A stretch of 64,000 nt of DNA from the NCBI GenBank assembly GCA_964544155.1, contig CAZJAH010000007.1, forward strand, positions 23,406 through 87,405, in the 5' to 3' direction. Made by a program: the position numbers and the translations under genes. Shown in pieces: positions 43,639 to 53,500 of this stretch. Under the pieces are notes generated by a model. That model made no database searches and had not been told where the DNA came from. It worked only from the letters and a program-made list of their open reading frames with translations. Numbering within the stretch: position 1 is the stretch's first letter; each line of letters begins with the position of its first letter. The DNA comes from CAZJAH01 sp964544155. GTDB lineage: Bacteria > Bacteroidota > Ignavibacteria > Kapaibacteriales > UBA2268.

Positions 43639-43735
43639 AATATTTTTTTAAGTCAAACTAAATTTTACAGAGAATACGAAAGGAATCCGCTAATATTGCT
43701 CGAGAGTAATGCCCCTCTGAAATTTATAATAAACC

Positions 43736-44125
43736 TCACTTTTCCATTTCAACCAGGACAATTTCATTGCCGTAGAGGTCTTCAAAATGCATGAATTTAT
43801 AGTCCTCGCCGCTATTAGGTTCCTTTAAGATTTTTACTCTGTTTTCAGCAAATTTTTTTTTATATATGTCTAATTCATCGGTATAAAGCACAAGAAAGGG
43901 CTGGTTACCGGCCTGATTACCGATAAGTTTTTCCTGTTCATCATTTTCTGCTTTCATTAGCCACAAGCCGGCTTTATCCGTTAAGCCAAACCCCAGATGA
44001 AGAAGCCTTTTGCCGTCATCAGTCTTTCCGTCATAAATAACTGAGCAACCGAGGGCATTCTGATAAAACCTCAAAGCATTTTCGTAATCTTTAACGAGAA
44101 CAACTATTCTGCCGAATTCAATCAT
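43736..44125 (-). CDS. VOC (glyoxalase/bleomycin-resistance) superfamily protein
   Basis: The 129-residue protein has the paired beta-alpha-beta-beta-beta modules of the vicinal oxygen chelate fold: VVLVKDYENALRFYQNALGC at the start and FMHFEDLYGNEIVLVE at the end, where the final Glu is a common metal ligand. The reaction cannot be told. It is monocistronic. Confidence 0.8.
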   Translation of the reverse strand: MIEFGRIVVLVKDYENALRFYQNALGCSVIYDGKTDDGKRLLHLGFGLTDKAGLWLMKAENDEQEKLIGNQAGNQPFLVLYTDELDIYKKKFAENRVKILKEPNSGEDYKFMHFEDLYGNEIVLVEMEK

Positions 44126-44338
44126 AACCAGCCTGCTATATATTACTAAATATACCCGTAAACGATAATTTTACGTGTATATTATTAAATGTTAATTATT
44201 AATAGCATTTCCCCTTATTTTTTATTAAATTAAACAGCAGCATAATGTAAACTTATCGTGAAACATTTTTCCGATTCTCCAAGTCATGAACTTGTGGGTT
44301 TGTGCTGCTTTATATAAATAAACAAAATCTGACAGAAA

Positions 44339-47300
44339 ATGCCAATGCGTGTAAAACTTTTTTTATTTGCGGCTGTATTGCTTTTGGCGCCCATTTCCGG
44401 GGGCGCTCAGCTTATTCCGCTCCATTATGAGTACGGATCAAAAAGCATACAGCAGGGCAGCGATTATATCGATATAGGCCTTATCAGGCTGGCGGAAATT
44501 CAACTAATTGAAGCCGTTAAGGAGTATCCCCTTTCCCCGGCGAATGATAAGTCTGTGCTTATGCAGGCGCATATAGACCTGCTTTCGGAAAATTTTAAGG
44601 TTGCTAATTCGAGGCTTTCAACATTTATCGAAACAAGGCCCAATTCGCCATTAGTACCTCACGCAGCGGTACAGCGCGGGTATATTGCTTTCGAGCAGAA
44701 AAATTTCGAGCAGGCAGAAACATATTTCGCCTATTCCGAAAAAACGGCTAAAGCCGAAAAAATCGCCAGAGAAACGGATGATTATAACATAATTATGCAT
44801 AATTCCCTTTTCTGGAAAGCAGTATGTATGACAAAAACAGGCGAATATACTGAAGCCCTGCCGGCACTGGAGCAGTGCTACAGTGAATTCCCCGAAATGC
44901 CTTTAGCCGATGATGCAGTTTATTTAAGCGGGCAGATACATGAATTTCTCCGTAATTACGCACAGGCCGCGGATTTCTATGAAAGGCTCAGAAAGGAATA
45001 CCCGTACTCTAATCTTGTTGTATCTTCCGGCATCAGAGAAGCTAATAACAGGCTGATATTAAGGCAGCACGGATCGGCTATGCTTGCGCTCGAAAATATC
45101 CAGAATATTTTGAATAAGATATCAGCGAAAAATGATGAAAACAAGCGCTATCCTGAGCAGGACAACGCCGCCAACGCCCGTGAAGAAATTCTCTACCTGC
45201 GTGGCGAAGCACTTAATATCGGCGGCAATTATGCCCGGGCGCTGACTATCTTCGATTCGTTTCTGGAAACATTTTACGAATCGAAATTTAAAAATTATGC
45301 CAGGCTGGCAGCAGGCTGGGCTTCTCTTAACCTGGACAGGCCAGAAGAAGCCATAAAATACTACGACCTTGTGATTGCCGAAACAAACGATGATGAAAAC
45401 CTCGGCATGAAGGCTATCGCCCAGCTGTACAGAACTTTGGCGCTTAAGCGCTCCGGCAGCCGCGAACAGGCACAGAAAGAACTTTCGGCATTATCGCTGA
45501 GGCCGGCATACCCCTTCCTCGGGCTGGTGCTGCTCGAACTGGGACAGATTTACTACGAGGACGGGATATACGACCAGGCTGCCAGAACCCTGGAAAGAGC
45601 TGAACGAGAAGCCACGGACGCGAAAGTATCTGTTAGAACACACCTTCTTCTCGGAGCAACTTACATGGAAAGAAAATTATGGGATAAAGCCGCCGAAGAA
45701 TACCGCAAAGCCGAACAGGTAGCCATGAAAGGAAATGAGATCTTCATGCCCCGGAAAAGCCTGTATATTGCGGAGGCAAGGCTTAAGCGGGGTATAACCC
45801 TGGTGCAGAACCACCGGAGCGCCGAAGCTATTCAGTCACTGCTTTCATATACAGGGCTCGACCTTAGTAACAAGCAGAAAGATGAAGCCTTCTTTTGGCT
45901 AGGCGAAGCTTACTACAGGTCAGACCTTCTGAATAACGCCATCGATTCTTATGGCAAAGTAGTTGATAACTTTCCCAACTCCCCCCGAAGGGAGGAATCG
46001 CTCTACGGCCTGGGCTGGTCGTATTTCAGGTTGAAGAACTTTTCACGTTCATCGCAGGTATTCGATAAATTGATAGCTGAATTTCCGAAATCCAAATTTT
46101 CAGTAGAAGTACTTGCCAGGCAGGGTGACGGCTATTATCTTAATAAGAATTATTCCGCTGCTGCGGAATCATACCGGCGGGCGGCGCAGATGGCGCCTAA
46201 AACTGAAGAAGGCCAGTATGCCGCTTACCAGCTTTCACACGCGCTATACCGCAGCGGCAGGTATGAGCAGGCAATAACTTCCCTGCTCGATTTTGTCAGG
46301 CGGTACAGCGAATCGCCTTATTCCCCGAATGCTCTGTATCTGATAGGCTGGATCAGGTTCCAGCAGGGCAGGTATAACGAGGCCATTCATGATTTTGAAT
46401 TTTTAATGCAGGCTTACTCACAGTCCGGCCTGGTGCCTCGCGCGCATTATGCCATAGGCGATGCCTACTATAATATGGAAATGTACGAGCAGGCCATTCA
46501 GGCTTACAGGGTTGTCATACAGAATTTCCCTAGCAGCGATCTCGCGCCCGAGGCTGTTAAAAGCGTCCAGTACGCTTATATGGCCTTAGGACAGGATGAA
46601 ATGGCTTATGCAGTGGCGGATTCGTTTATTACCACAAATCCGGAATCACCCTTCGCGGAGGAATTCAGATACAAAAAAGCCGAGATGTTCTTTACAGGAA
46701 GAAACTACAAAGATGCAGTAACGGAATATCAGAAATTCCTGGAAAACCATCCAGGCAGCCCGAAAAATCCAGAAGTCATGTATTGGATGGCAAAAAGCTA
46801 TGCCAATATCAATGAAAACGAAAAAGCCCTGCAGGCTTTCAAAGGAATTGAAGAAGAATACCCCCAAAGTGAATACGCTCCCATGAGCTATCTTGAACGG
46901 GGACTGCTGTACAAAAAAACGACAGAAATCCAAAAGGCTGATTCTTTATTCCAAATTGTTCAGAATAAATTTCCGGAGCACAGAACCGCCGCGCAGGCAG
47001 GTTTTGAGAGGGCAATATTAAAATTCACCACAGGTGATACTGCTTCCGCTATGAAAATATACGACGAAATCGCCAGCAAATACCCCGATATCCAGTACGG
47101 ACAGCAAAGCAGGTACCGCTACGCTATGTACCTTAGATCTAAATCCCTTAATGATTCTGCTATTGTTGAATTCCGTAAGATTGCGGATGCCGACGATCCT
47201 CTTCTGGCAGCGGAAGTACAATACCGCGTAGGCGAACTGCTTATGAAACTGGAAAAATTCGAAGAAGCTAAGGAAGCATTTTACGAAGTAAAGAATAAAT

Positions 47301-47476
47301 TCGCCGGGATAGAAGACTGGTACTCGCTATCACTGCTGAACCTCGGCGAAGCACATGAAAGGCTCGATGAATATGACAAAGCCGCGGAGACCTATTCCGT
47401 GCTGCTTGAACTTAGGCCCGAAGACGATTTCGGCAAAACGGCAAAAACAAGATTGAAAAGAATTGAAGCAAGATAG
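44339..47476 (+). CDS. Large exported TPR-repeat protein
   Basis: The 1045-residue protein has a signal peptide (about 1-24). The rest is an almost continuous array of tetratricopeptide repeats: repeated 34-residue units with A-L-Y and A-x-x-x-Y-x-x-A patterns, such as YALALYRSGRYEQAI-like segments and GDAYYNMEMYEQAIQAYRVV. TPR superhelices bind other proteins and often organise periplasmic or outer-membrane complexes. It is the first gene of a five-gene set with an outer-membrane barrel, a SPOR protein, a TonB-like protein and a 54-aa membrane protein, spaced by 6, 5, 17 and 4 bases. Confidence 0.85.
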   Translation: MPMRVKLFLFAAVLLLAPISGGAQLIPLHYEYGSKSIQQGSDYIDIGLIRLAEIQLIEAVKEYPLSPANDKSVLMQAHIDLLSENFKVANSRLSTFIETRPNSPLVPHAAVQRGYIAFEQKNFEQAETYFAYSEKTAKAEKIARETDDYNIIMHNSLFWKAVCMTKTGEYTEALPALEQCYSEFPEMPLADDAVYLSGQIHEFLRNYAQAADFYERLRKEYPYSNLVVSSGIREANNRLILRQHGSAMLALENIQNILNKISAKNDENKRYPEQDNAANAREEILYLRGEALNIGGNYARALTIFDSFLETFYESKFKNYARLAAGWASLNLDRPEEAIKYYDLVIAETNDDENLGMKAIAQLYRTLALKRSGSREQAQKELSALSLRPAYPFLGLVLLELGQIYYEDGIYDQAARTLERAEREATDAKVSVRTHLLLGATYMERKLWDKAAEEYRKAEQVAMKGNEIFMPRKSLYIAEARLKRGITLVQNHRSAEAIQSLLSYTGLDLSNKQKDEAFFWLGEAYYRSDLLNNAIDSYGKVVDNFPNSPRREESLYGLGWSYFRLKNFSRSSQVFDKLIAEFPKSKFSVEVLARQGDGYYLNKNYSAAAESYRRAAQMAPKTEEGQYAAYQLSHALYRSGRYEQAITSLLDFVRRYSESPYSPNALYLIGWIRFQQGRYNEAIHDFEFLMQAYSQSGLVPRAHYAIGDAYYNMEMYEQAIQAYRVVIQNFPSSDLAPEAVKSVQYAYMALGQDEMAYAVADSFITTNPESPFAEEFRYKKAEMFFTGRNYKDAVTEYQKFLENHPGSPKNPEVMYWMAKSYANINENEKALQAFKGIEEEYPQSEYAPMSYLERGLLYKKTTEIQKADSLFQIVQNKFPEHRTAAQAGFERAILKFTTGDTASAMKIYDEIASKYPDIQYGQQSRYRYAMYLRSKSLNDSAIVEFRKIADADDPLLAAEVQYRVGELLMKLEKFEEAKEAFYEVKNKFAGIEDWYSLSLLNLGEAHERLDEYDKAAETYSVLLELRPEDDFGKTAKTRLKRIEAR

Positions 47477-47482
47477 AGAGTT

Positions 47483-49090
47483 ATGAAAAGAATATTAACA
47501 ATAGTGCTTATAGCCTGGTTTGCTGCACTCCCGCTGATAGCGCAGCAAGGCGGTTCGAAGCAGAATGAGCAACAGGAAACACCACAGCCGCTGGAATTGC
47601 CCAATTTTGTCATTGAAGGCGTGGAAAGGCTTAACGTGAAATCTGGCATTAAACAAATGCCTGATAATCCAAGGCCTTTGAGCGATAAAGAGCTTGATTC
47701 GCTTAATTCCCTCGATAAACAGCAGGTAGCTTTGCTGCCGCCAAAAAAATTGCCCGAAACAACAATTAAAACGGGTTATTCGCAGGGGTTTTTCAGCGCG
47801 GAATTAGGCCGATATACTACACCGGTTCTTAGCGGAGGATACGGCCTGAATATGGAAGGCTATGAACTTTACGCGAAAGGGAATATTGAAGGAAGCAGCG
47901 GCCATGTTGAGGGTTCGGAGTATACCGACTTTGGGGTAGACCTTACTTCCGATTACATCGCTCCGGATAAATTCTGGATATTCGGCGGAAGCAGAACCAG
48001 AACAAAACTGGACATTAACAATTCGACTTATAATCTTTACGCGCTTGAGAATATGCCCAACAGGCGGCTTTTTAACCTGGATTTCGGGCTTGATGTTGAC
48101 GGCAGCCATAATGATGTGATATTTCAAACCGGCGGAGGAGTTTCTACCTCCCAGTTAAGCCAGCAGGAAAGAAATGCCTTTGATAATAACATAAACGGAT
48201 ATCTCGGATTGAAAAAATATCTTAAGAATTTCTATGTAGGCGCCGATCTTTCTTTGGATTTTCATTCGGTAAAAAGCGATGCCGTAAATTTTATACAGCT
48301 AGACGGCTTCATAGCCTGGAATTCAGATAATATTACCCTTGAAGGGAACGGCGGCTTTCAGTTCGCCAACAGTTCGGCCGGTACCGACAGGGGCGGCTTT
48401 CTAATCAGCGGGAAGCTGGAATACAGGGTAAACAGGTTCTTTTCTTTCAGGAGTACCGCACGTAGCGGCCTGGATAATATAACATTCGCGGAAATGCTCG
48501 AAAGAAATCCATATATGGATATCAATTCAATGATTGATTTTCCCTATGATATTGTCAATATCAAGAACAGACTCTTTTACCACCCCAAAGAGGATTTTGG
48601 ATTATCCGCAGGGCTTGATTACAGGCTCACGAACAGGTATCCTTACTTTAGCGGGATTGACAGCAGCATTATCCTCGGGTATGATAAAGCAAATGTGGCA
48701 TCTATAGTCGCGGAAGCTTTTTGGACTCCCGCAGCAAACGGATTCCTTGTATTTAATTTCACCGCGAATACTGGCAAGCTCGATAAAGCGGATACAGATA
48801 TACCCTATCTGGAGCCATATAAATTTTCAGCTAATTACTCCGTGAACTGGTGGAATGATTTTGGCACAAATTTTGGTATATCTTATATTGCGGAGCGCAA
48901 CGCGAGCTCGGTAAATAATGAAAAAATACAGAGTTATATAAATCTGAGCGCCCGCGCCCATTACAAGATAGATAAGAATTTATCGGCTTATTTATATCTG
49001 GATAATTTATTAAATTCAGATATAGAGATTTGGCACAATTATAAAGAAAGAGGAATTTTCGCGGCGCTGGGTATGCTCTGGCACTTTTAA
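47483..49090 (+). CDS. Outer-membrane beta-barrel protein
   Basis: The 535-residue protein has a signal peptide (1-20). A short proline-rich segment with a TonB-box-like hydrophobic stretch (LPNFVIEGVERLNV, about 38-51) follows. The rest is alternating amphipathic strands with aromatic ends, finishing in ERGIFAALGMLWHF, a typical barrel C-terminus ending in Phe. No plug domain of a true TonB receptor is recognisable. The order of genes, with a TonB-like protein three genes on, suggests the barrel is energised or organised from the inner membrane. Confidence 0.75.
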   Translation: MKRILTIVLIAWFAALPLIAQQGGSKQNEQQETPQPLELPNFVIEGVERLNVKSGIKQMPDNPRPLSDKELDSLNSLDKQQVALLPPKKLPETTIKTGYSQGFFSAELGRYTTPVLSGGYGLNMEGYELYAKGNIEGSSGHVEGSEYTDFGVDLTSDYIAPDKFWIFGGSRTRTKLDINNSTYNLYALENMPNRRLFNLDFGLDVDGSHNDVIFQTGGGVSTSQLSQQERNAFDNNINGYLGLKKYLKNFYVGADLSLDFHSVKSDAVNFIQLDGFIAWNSDNITLEGNGGFQFANSSAGTDRGGFLISGKLEYRVNRFFSFRSTARSGLDNITFAEMLERNPYMDINSMIDFPYDIVNIKNRLFYHPKEDFGLSAGLDYRLTNRYPYFSGIDSSIILGYDKANVASIVAEAFWTPAANGFLVFNFTANTGKLDKADTDIPYLEPYKFSANYSVNWWNDFGTNFGISYIAERNASSVNNEKIQSYINLSARAHYKIDKNLSAYLYLDNLLNSDIEIWHNYKERGIFAALGMLWHF

Positions 49091-49095
49091 AAATT

Positions 49096-50886
49096 ATGGC
49101 GGCACTGGAAAAAAATAAACTCAAATTCGAGGAATCGCACAGCGGTTTTCAGCCCGGAGAGCAGGATGACGACACTTTTCTGCTTGAAACAAAAGGCGAA
49201 TACCCGGGCAAAGTACGCGAATTTGAAGACCTGGAAGAAGAAACTCTTCCCAATGAGGTTTATGCAGCCGCGGGTATAACACCAAAACCCGCACCGGAAG
49301 AAGTAACAGCCGCGGCTGAAGAATCATCGAATCAAGAGGAAGATGTTCAGCAAGAAGCACCGGAGGACGAAGTTGCCGATGAGGCCGAAGATGCCAATGT
49401 AGCCAATGAAGCCGAAGATGCCGAAGTAATACAGGAAAGAGAATTCTCTGAATTATCCGGGCAGGAATTTGGCGGATCAGTAAAGGAAAAAGCAGAAAAA
49501 GATGATACCGGGACAGTAGAAAAAGAAGGCCTTGATGAAGACGAAGAATACTTGGCCGGCGGTACTGCGGCAATTGAAAAAGAAAAGCAGGAATCTGAAC
49601 AAAACGCACTTGAAGAACAAGAAAGCGCGACTCCGCCTGAAACTGAAATAAATGATGAAACTGATGCTGAAGTAATTCCCGCCGAATCGGAGACAGCAGA
49701 TACTGATACCGGCATTAGCGATAGCGAAGAGGAAGTGGCAGCCAAAACTCAACAGGAAGCCGAAACAGAACAAGATGCCGTGAGCACCGGGGCAGAGAAA
49801 GCGGAAAGGACCGAAGCCGAAGAAGTCGCGGAAAATATTGAAAAGGGTGATGAAGAGACAATAGAGCTCGACGATGACCTTAAGAATTTACTTCAGGATG
49901 AGATCAACAGGGGCAAGAAAAGGGTTTCTATAAAGACTGAAGAAGAATCGGAGGAAAAAAGCGATCTGCCCCGGGAAGATTTCACTCCCGTCGATGATAT
50001 GGAAGACGCCCGCATGTACGATCTTTCGGATATAGAGGCCGATAAGCCTTCTAATTACGGCAAGCAGGCGTATTTGCCCGAAGAAGAGAAAAAGAAAGCT
50101 GGCAGCAAAAGCGGATTCGTTCTTGCCGGTACACCGAAAGGCCCGGCTTATTCCGTTGAAAACTCAGAATCACGCAAAAAAGAAAAAAAGGAAACCGAAG
50201 AGAAGAAAAAGCCTCTTTGGGTTCCGATTGCCCTGGTAGCTGCAGGAATAGTACTCTTGGCATTGTTGGGTATCGGCGGATATTACGCCTATAATAATTT
50301 TATGGCTGTAGAAGGTGACTCCGAACAAATTGCAGAGCAGGAGCCGACACCGCCCGCGGAGAAAGAGTCTGTTAACCCGGGCCAGGAAGATATTCCGGAA
50401 CAAAGGGAAGAAGCAGCAACAAATGAAACTGATCCTGATGAAGAACTGCTGGCCGGTGAAACAGAAACCGCTCAGGCTGCTGATGATACCGGACAGTCTG
50501 AAGCTGAGGAAACGAAACAAACAGCCAAAGTAAACGTCCAAGATAGTGAAAAAGAATTAACTGAACGAAGAACTGAACAAAGACAACAGGTAAAACAAAA
50601 AAGACGCTCCGCCCCGGAAAAACAGCAGCAAGCTTCTTCGCCGGCGGAAACAGATAAAGACCGTATCTATACCGTACAGGTTTATGCAAGCCCTTCGCAG
50701 GAAGACGCTGAGGAATGGCTCGGCAAGCTGAAGGCAAAGAACCTGAGCGGCTACATCTCCTCACAGATCATTAGAGATGAAGTATGGTACAGGGTACGGT
50801 TCGGGAAGTTCGAAACAAGAGAAGAAGCATTAAAAGAAGCAAGAAAGCTCGGATTTGCCCAAACCTGGGTGGACAGAGTAAAATAA
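49096..50886 (+). CDS. Acidic membrane protein with C-terminal SPOR domain
   Basis: The 596-residue protein has a very acidic, low-complexity N-terminal part (1-330, rich in Glu and Ala). A single hydrophobic segment lies at about 376-397 (PIALVAAGIVLLALLGIGGY). A second low-complexity region follows, and a SPOR domain closes the protein (about 524-596, YTVQVYASPSQEDAEEWLGK). SPOR domains bind denuded glycan at division sites, so the C-terminus should lie in the periplasm. The long acidic part would be cytoplasmic. The 1-330 part is likely disordered. Confidence 0.8.
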   Translation: MAALEKNKLKFEESHSGFQPGEQDDDTFLLETKGEYPGKVREFEDLEEETLPNEVYAAAGITPKPAPEEVTAAAEESSNQEEDVQQEAPEDEVADEAEDANVANEAEDAEVIQEREFSELSGQEFGGSVKEKAEKDDTGTVEKEGLDEDEEYLAGGTAAIEKEKQESEQNALEEQESATPPETEINDETDAEVIPAESETADTDTGISDSEEEVAAKTQQEAETEQDAVSTGAEKAERTEAEEVAENIEKGDEETIELDDDLKNLLQDEINRGKKRVSIKTEEESEEKSDLPREDFTPVDDMEDARMYDLSDIEADKPSNYGKQAYLPEEEKKKAGSKSGFVLAGTPKGPAYSVENSESRKKEKKETEEKKKPLWVPIALVAAGIVLLALLGIGGYYAYNNFMAVEGDSEQIAEQEPTPPAEKESVNPGQEDIPEQREEAATNETDPDEELLAGETETAQAADDTGQSEAEETKQTAKVNVQDSEKELTERRTEQRQQVKQKRRSAPEKQQQASSPAETDKDRIYTVQVYASPSQEDAEEWLGKLKAKNLSGYISSQIIRDEVWYRVRFGKFETREEALKEARKLGFAQTWVDRVK

Positions 50887-50903
50887 TATAATAGGAGAAT
50901 CTG

Positions 50904-51680
50904 ATGATTACTTCAACAAGATACGAGCAGTCAAATAATTTGAATATCAAGATCCCTTGGGATAATAATACCGCCAAAGGCTTTGGAATAGCCCTGGTGT
51001 TTACCATGCTGTTTATATCTGTTTCTCCTTTTTTCAAAATTGAAAAATCTGCTCCGAGGAATATCAAGATAAACACCATACCTGTACAGCTTCTAAATTT
51101 CGGTGATGGCGACGGTACGGGCATAAGTAAAGGCAACCTTGCCAAAGAAGGGCGCGCGCATAAAGGCAAAACGCCTTCATCTGATCTGGCAGACGCTGAA
51201 GTTGCCGGCGCTACCAAAGTTAGCAGGGAGCCTGTCAGCTCCGATGAACTGGCAGATAATATGATACCCAAACAAGAACTATCTTCCAATGAAAAACATG
51301 ACCGCAATATTACCGGCAGGGATAAGCGTAATACCGGCACACCCGATGGCAGCGCTTCAGGCAGAGGCCTGGGTGATGAAGGCAGCGGCCCGGGCAAAGG
51401 CATGGGCCTTGGAGAAATTGAATGGGGCGGCGGCGGAAACCGTACAGTTCTTTATAAAAAGGTACCGAAATTTCCTGACGGAGTTAGCAGGTCAGCTAAG
51501 ATAAAAATCAGATTTACTGTGCTTGCCGACGGTACTGTAGCGCAAATGGTACCCTTGCAGAAAGCCGACCCGCGCCTTGAAAAAGCCGCAATGGAAGCCC
51601 TAAAGCAATGGCGCTTTAACAGGCTTGAAAACGGCGAGACCATGGTAGGCATTATTCCTATGACATTCAGGCTGAGGTGA
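50904..51680 (+). CDS. TonB-like energy transducer
   Basis: The 258-residue protein has one hydrophobic segment near the N-terminus (about 26-46, FGIALVFTMLFISVSPFF). A polar, glycine-rich periplasmic linker follows, and a TonB C-terminal domain ends it (about 180-258, AKIKIRFTVLADGTVAQMVP and EALKQWRFNR). TonB passes proton-motive energy to outer-membrane barrels, normally with ExbB and ExbD, which are not in the window. AGGAGA precedes the ATG. It follows the SPOR gene by 17 bases. Confidence 0.82.
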   Translation: MITSTRYEQSNNLNIKIPWDNNTAKGFGIALVFTMLFISVSPFFKIEKSAPRNIKINTIPVQLLNFGDGDGTGISKGNLAKEGRAHKGKTPSSDLADAEVAGATKVSREPVSSDELADNMIPKQELSSNEKHDRNITGRDKRNTGTPDGSASGRGLGDEGSGPGKGMGLGEIEWGGGGNRTVLYKKVPKFPDGVSRSAKIKIRFTVLADGTVAQMVPLQKADPRLEKAAMEALKQWRFNRLENGETMVGIIPMTFRLR

Positions 51681-51684
51681 TCCC

Positions 51685-51849
51685 ATGCAGGAAGTTTTAT
51701 CATTTATCGCGGAGCTGCCTTTTTTAATAAAGGTTGTACTTGCGGTGCTTTTGGCCATTATTGCTTATGCTATCGTAAAACGCCTCTTAAAAGTAGCGCT
51801 TTTCCTGATCATTCTATTCTTCATAATACTCTATCTCACTAATTTATAA
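51685..51849 (+). CDS. 54-residue double-pass membrane protein
   Basis: An ATG at 51685 is preceded by GAGGTGA, which overlaps the stop codon of the TonB-like gene. The 54 residues are almost wholly hydrophobic in two segments (about 14-29 and 36-52) separated by a short basic loop (KRLLK). Tight spacing and a good ribosome binding site support a real gene at the end of the envelope operon. Its role is unknown, though it may associate with the TonB-like protein. Confidence 0.7.
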   Translation: MQEVLSFIAELPFLIKVVLAVLLAIIAYAIVKRLLKVALFLIILFFIILYLTNL

Positions 51850-51925
51850 ACAAATGAGATTTACCTATTCACTCAAAAATTACTAATTTTGTTTTTATGT
51901 TATTTTTAAAATTAGGAATTTCTAA

Positions 51926-53263
51926 ATGGCTCATGAGATTTCTGTGATAGGAACCGGGTATGTTGGCCTGGTTTCAGGTACAAGTTTCGCGGCAACAGGT
52001 AATACCGTATATTGTGTTGATATTGATGAAGAGAAAATCGAGAAGCTCAAGCATGGCGTTTGCCCGATATTTGAGCCCGGCCTCGACAGGCTCCTTGAAA
52101 GAAATATTAAAGAAGAAAGGCTTTACTTTACCACTAACCTGGAAGAAGCAGTATTAAAATCAGATATAGTTTTTCTCTGCCTGCCCACACCCCCGAATGA
52201 AGACGGCTCGGCGGACCTAAACCATGTACTGCATGTTGCAGGCAATATAGCGGCTATTTATAAAGAGAACGGCATCAACGATAATAAGATCATAGTTAAT
52301 AAAAGCACTGTGCCCGTAGGTACTTCTGCCAAAGTAAAAGAAATATTCAATAAAAACCTTCCCGGCAATAAAATCGATGTTGTAAGCAACCCTGAATTTT
52401 TAAGAGAAGGTTTTGCCGTCGAAGATGCCCTAAAGCCGGAAAGAGTAGTAATCGGAACAAGCAGCGAATACGCAGCCGATATAATGAAAGACTTATATCA
52501 TCCATTTGTCCGTAGCGGCAATCCAATAATAATTATGGATGAAAAGAGCTCTGAATTAACCAAATACGCGGCTAACTCATTCCTCGCAACCAAAATATCA
52601 TTTATGAATGATCTTTCTGCCTATTGCGATAAAGTAGGCGCAGATATCGAAAAGATCAGATATGGTATTGGTTCCGATACCAGAATAGGCAAACGTTTCC
52701 TTTTTGCCGGGATCGGTTATGGCGGCTCATGCTTCCCCAAAGACGTGAAAGCGCTGATTTACTCGGCTCATGAAGAAGGACTTAACCTTAGGATAATAGA
52801 AGCCGCGAAGAATGTAAATGACACTCAAATTAAAAGATTTTATGAAAATGTAAAGCTGAGGTTTAATTATAACCTAAAAGGCGTTCACATATCTCTCTGG
52901 GGATTATCCTTTAAACCGAATACCGACGATACCAGAGATGCCCCGGCCTTTGCTCTGATTGAGATGCTGCTGGCAGACGGAGCAATAATTAAGGCTTACG
53001 ATCCTGAAGCTATGCCAAATACCCGAAAATACTTTAACGACAAGATCAAATACGCGAAAAATATGTACGATTGCGCCAACGGTGCGGATGCACTTATTAT
53101 ATCGACAGAATGGACAGTATTCCGCAATCCTGATTTCGCCCAGCTTAAAGAGTTGATGAACAATCCCATTATCTTCGACGGCAGGAATCTTTATGAGCCC
53201 GAAGACATGAAAGAAGAAAAATTCGAATACTATTGCGTTGGCAGAGGCCGTCCGGGAAAATGA
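51926..53263 (+). CDS. ugd: UDP-glucose 6-dehydrogenase
   Basis: Oxidises UDP-glucose to UDP-glucuronate with two NAD+, giving sugars for surface polysaccharide. The 445 residues have normal length. The N-terminal NAD fold is GTGYVGLVSGTSFAATGNTV. The central block SNPEFLREGFAVEDALKPER and the catalytic GYGGSCFPKDVKAL (Cys near residue 270) follow. LWGLSFKPNTDDTRDAPA marks the C-terminal UDP-binding domain. It sits alone between the envelope operon and the flagellar genes. Confidence 0.95.
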   Translation: MAHEISVIGTGYVGLVSGTSFAATGNTVYCVDIDEEKIEKLKHGVCPIFEPGLDRLLERNIKEERLYFTTNLEEAVLKSDIVFLCLPTPPNEDGSADLNHVLHVAGNIAAIYKENGINDNKIIVNKSTVPVGTSAKVKEIFNKNLPGNKIDVVSNPEFLREGFAVEDALKPERVVIGTSSEYAADIMKDLYHPFVRSGNPIIIMDEKSSELTKYAANSFLATKISFMNDLSAYCDKVGADIEKIRYGIGSDTRIGKRFLFAGIGYGGSCFPKDVKALIYSAHEEGLNLRIIEAAKNVNDTQIKRFYENVKLRFNYNLKGVHISLWGLSFKPNTDDTRDAPAFALIEMLLADGAIIKAYDPEAMPNTRKYFNDKIKYAKNMYDCANGADALIISTEWTVFRNPDFAQLKELMNNPIIFDGRNLYEPEDMKEEKFEYYCVGRGRPGK

Positions 53264-53340
53264 TGGTGAAAAATATCCAGTATTTGGAAACTGGCGTATA
53301 ATTTTCACATTAATAATAATAAATAAATATTGAAATATTT

Positions 53341-53398
53341 AAAAAACCGTTGCCGGCTTTAGTTCTTAAGTGTTAAGCTTTTTGTTGGCACGGTTTTT
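53341..53398. terminator. Probable terminator or hairpin between ugd and fliL
   Basis: AAAAAACCGTTGCC at the left pairs with GGCACGGTTTTT at the right (one bulged base), around a 30-base loop that itself holds CTTAAGTGTTAAG. A run of A before and T after would let it act on both strands. It lies about 80 bases after the ugd stop. The remaining bases up to 53500 show no gene. Confidence 0.6.
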
Positions 53399-53500
53399 CC
53401 GTATTCGGCTGAAAGAAACATAATTTGTGTGTGCTTTATTTAATTTTTTTTAAATTCAGCCGATTACTAAATTGTATGTTCTAACTAATTGACTGGAAAT

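Noticed and set aside
53384..53398. TGGCAC-N5-TTCC ahead of fliL, close to a sigma-54 promoter
   Set aside because: The -12 GC is missing, and the same bases form the right arm of a hairpin with 53341-53354, which explains them better.
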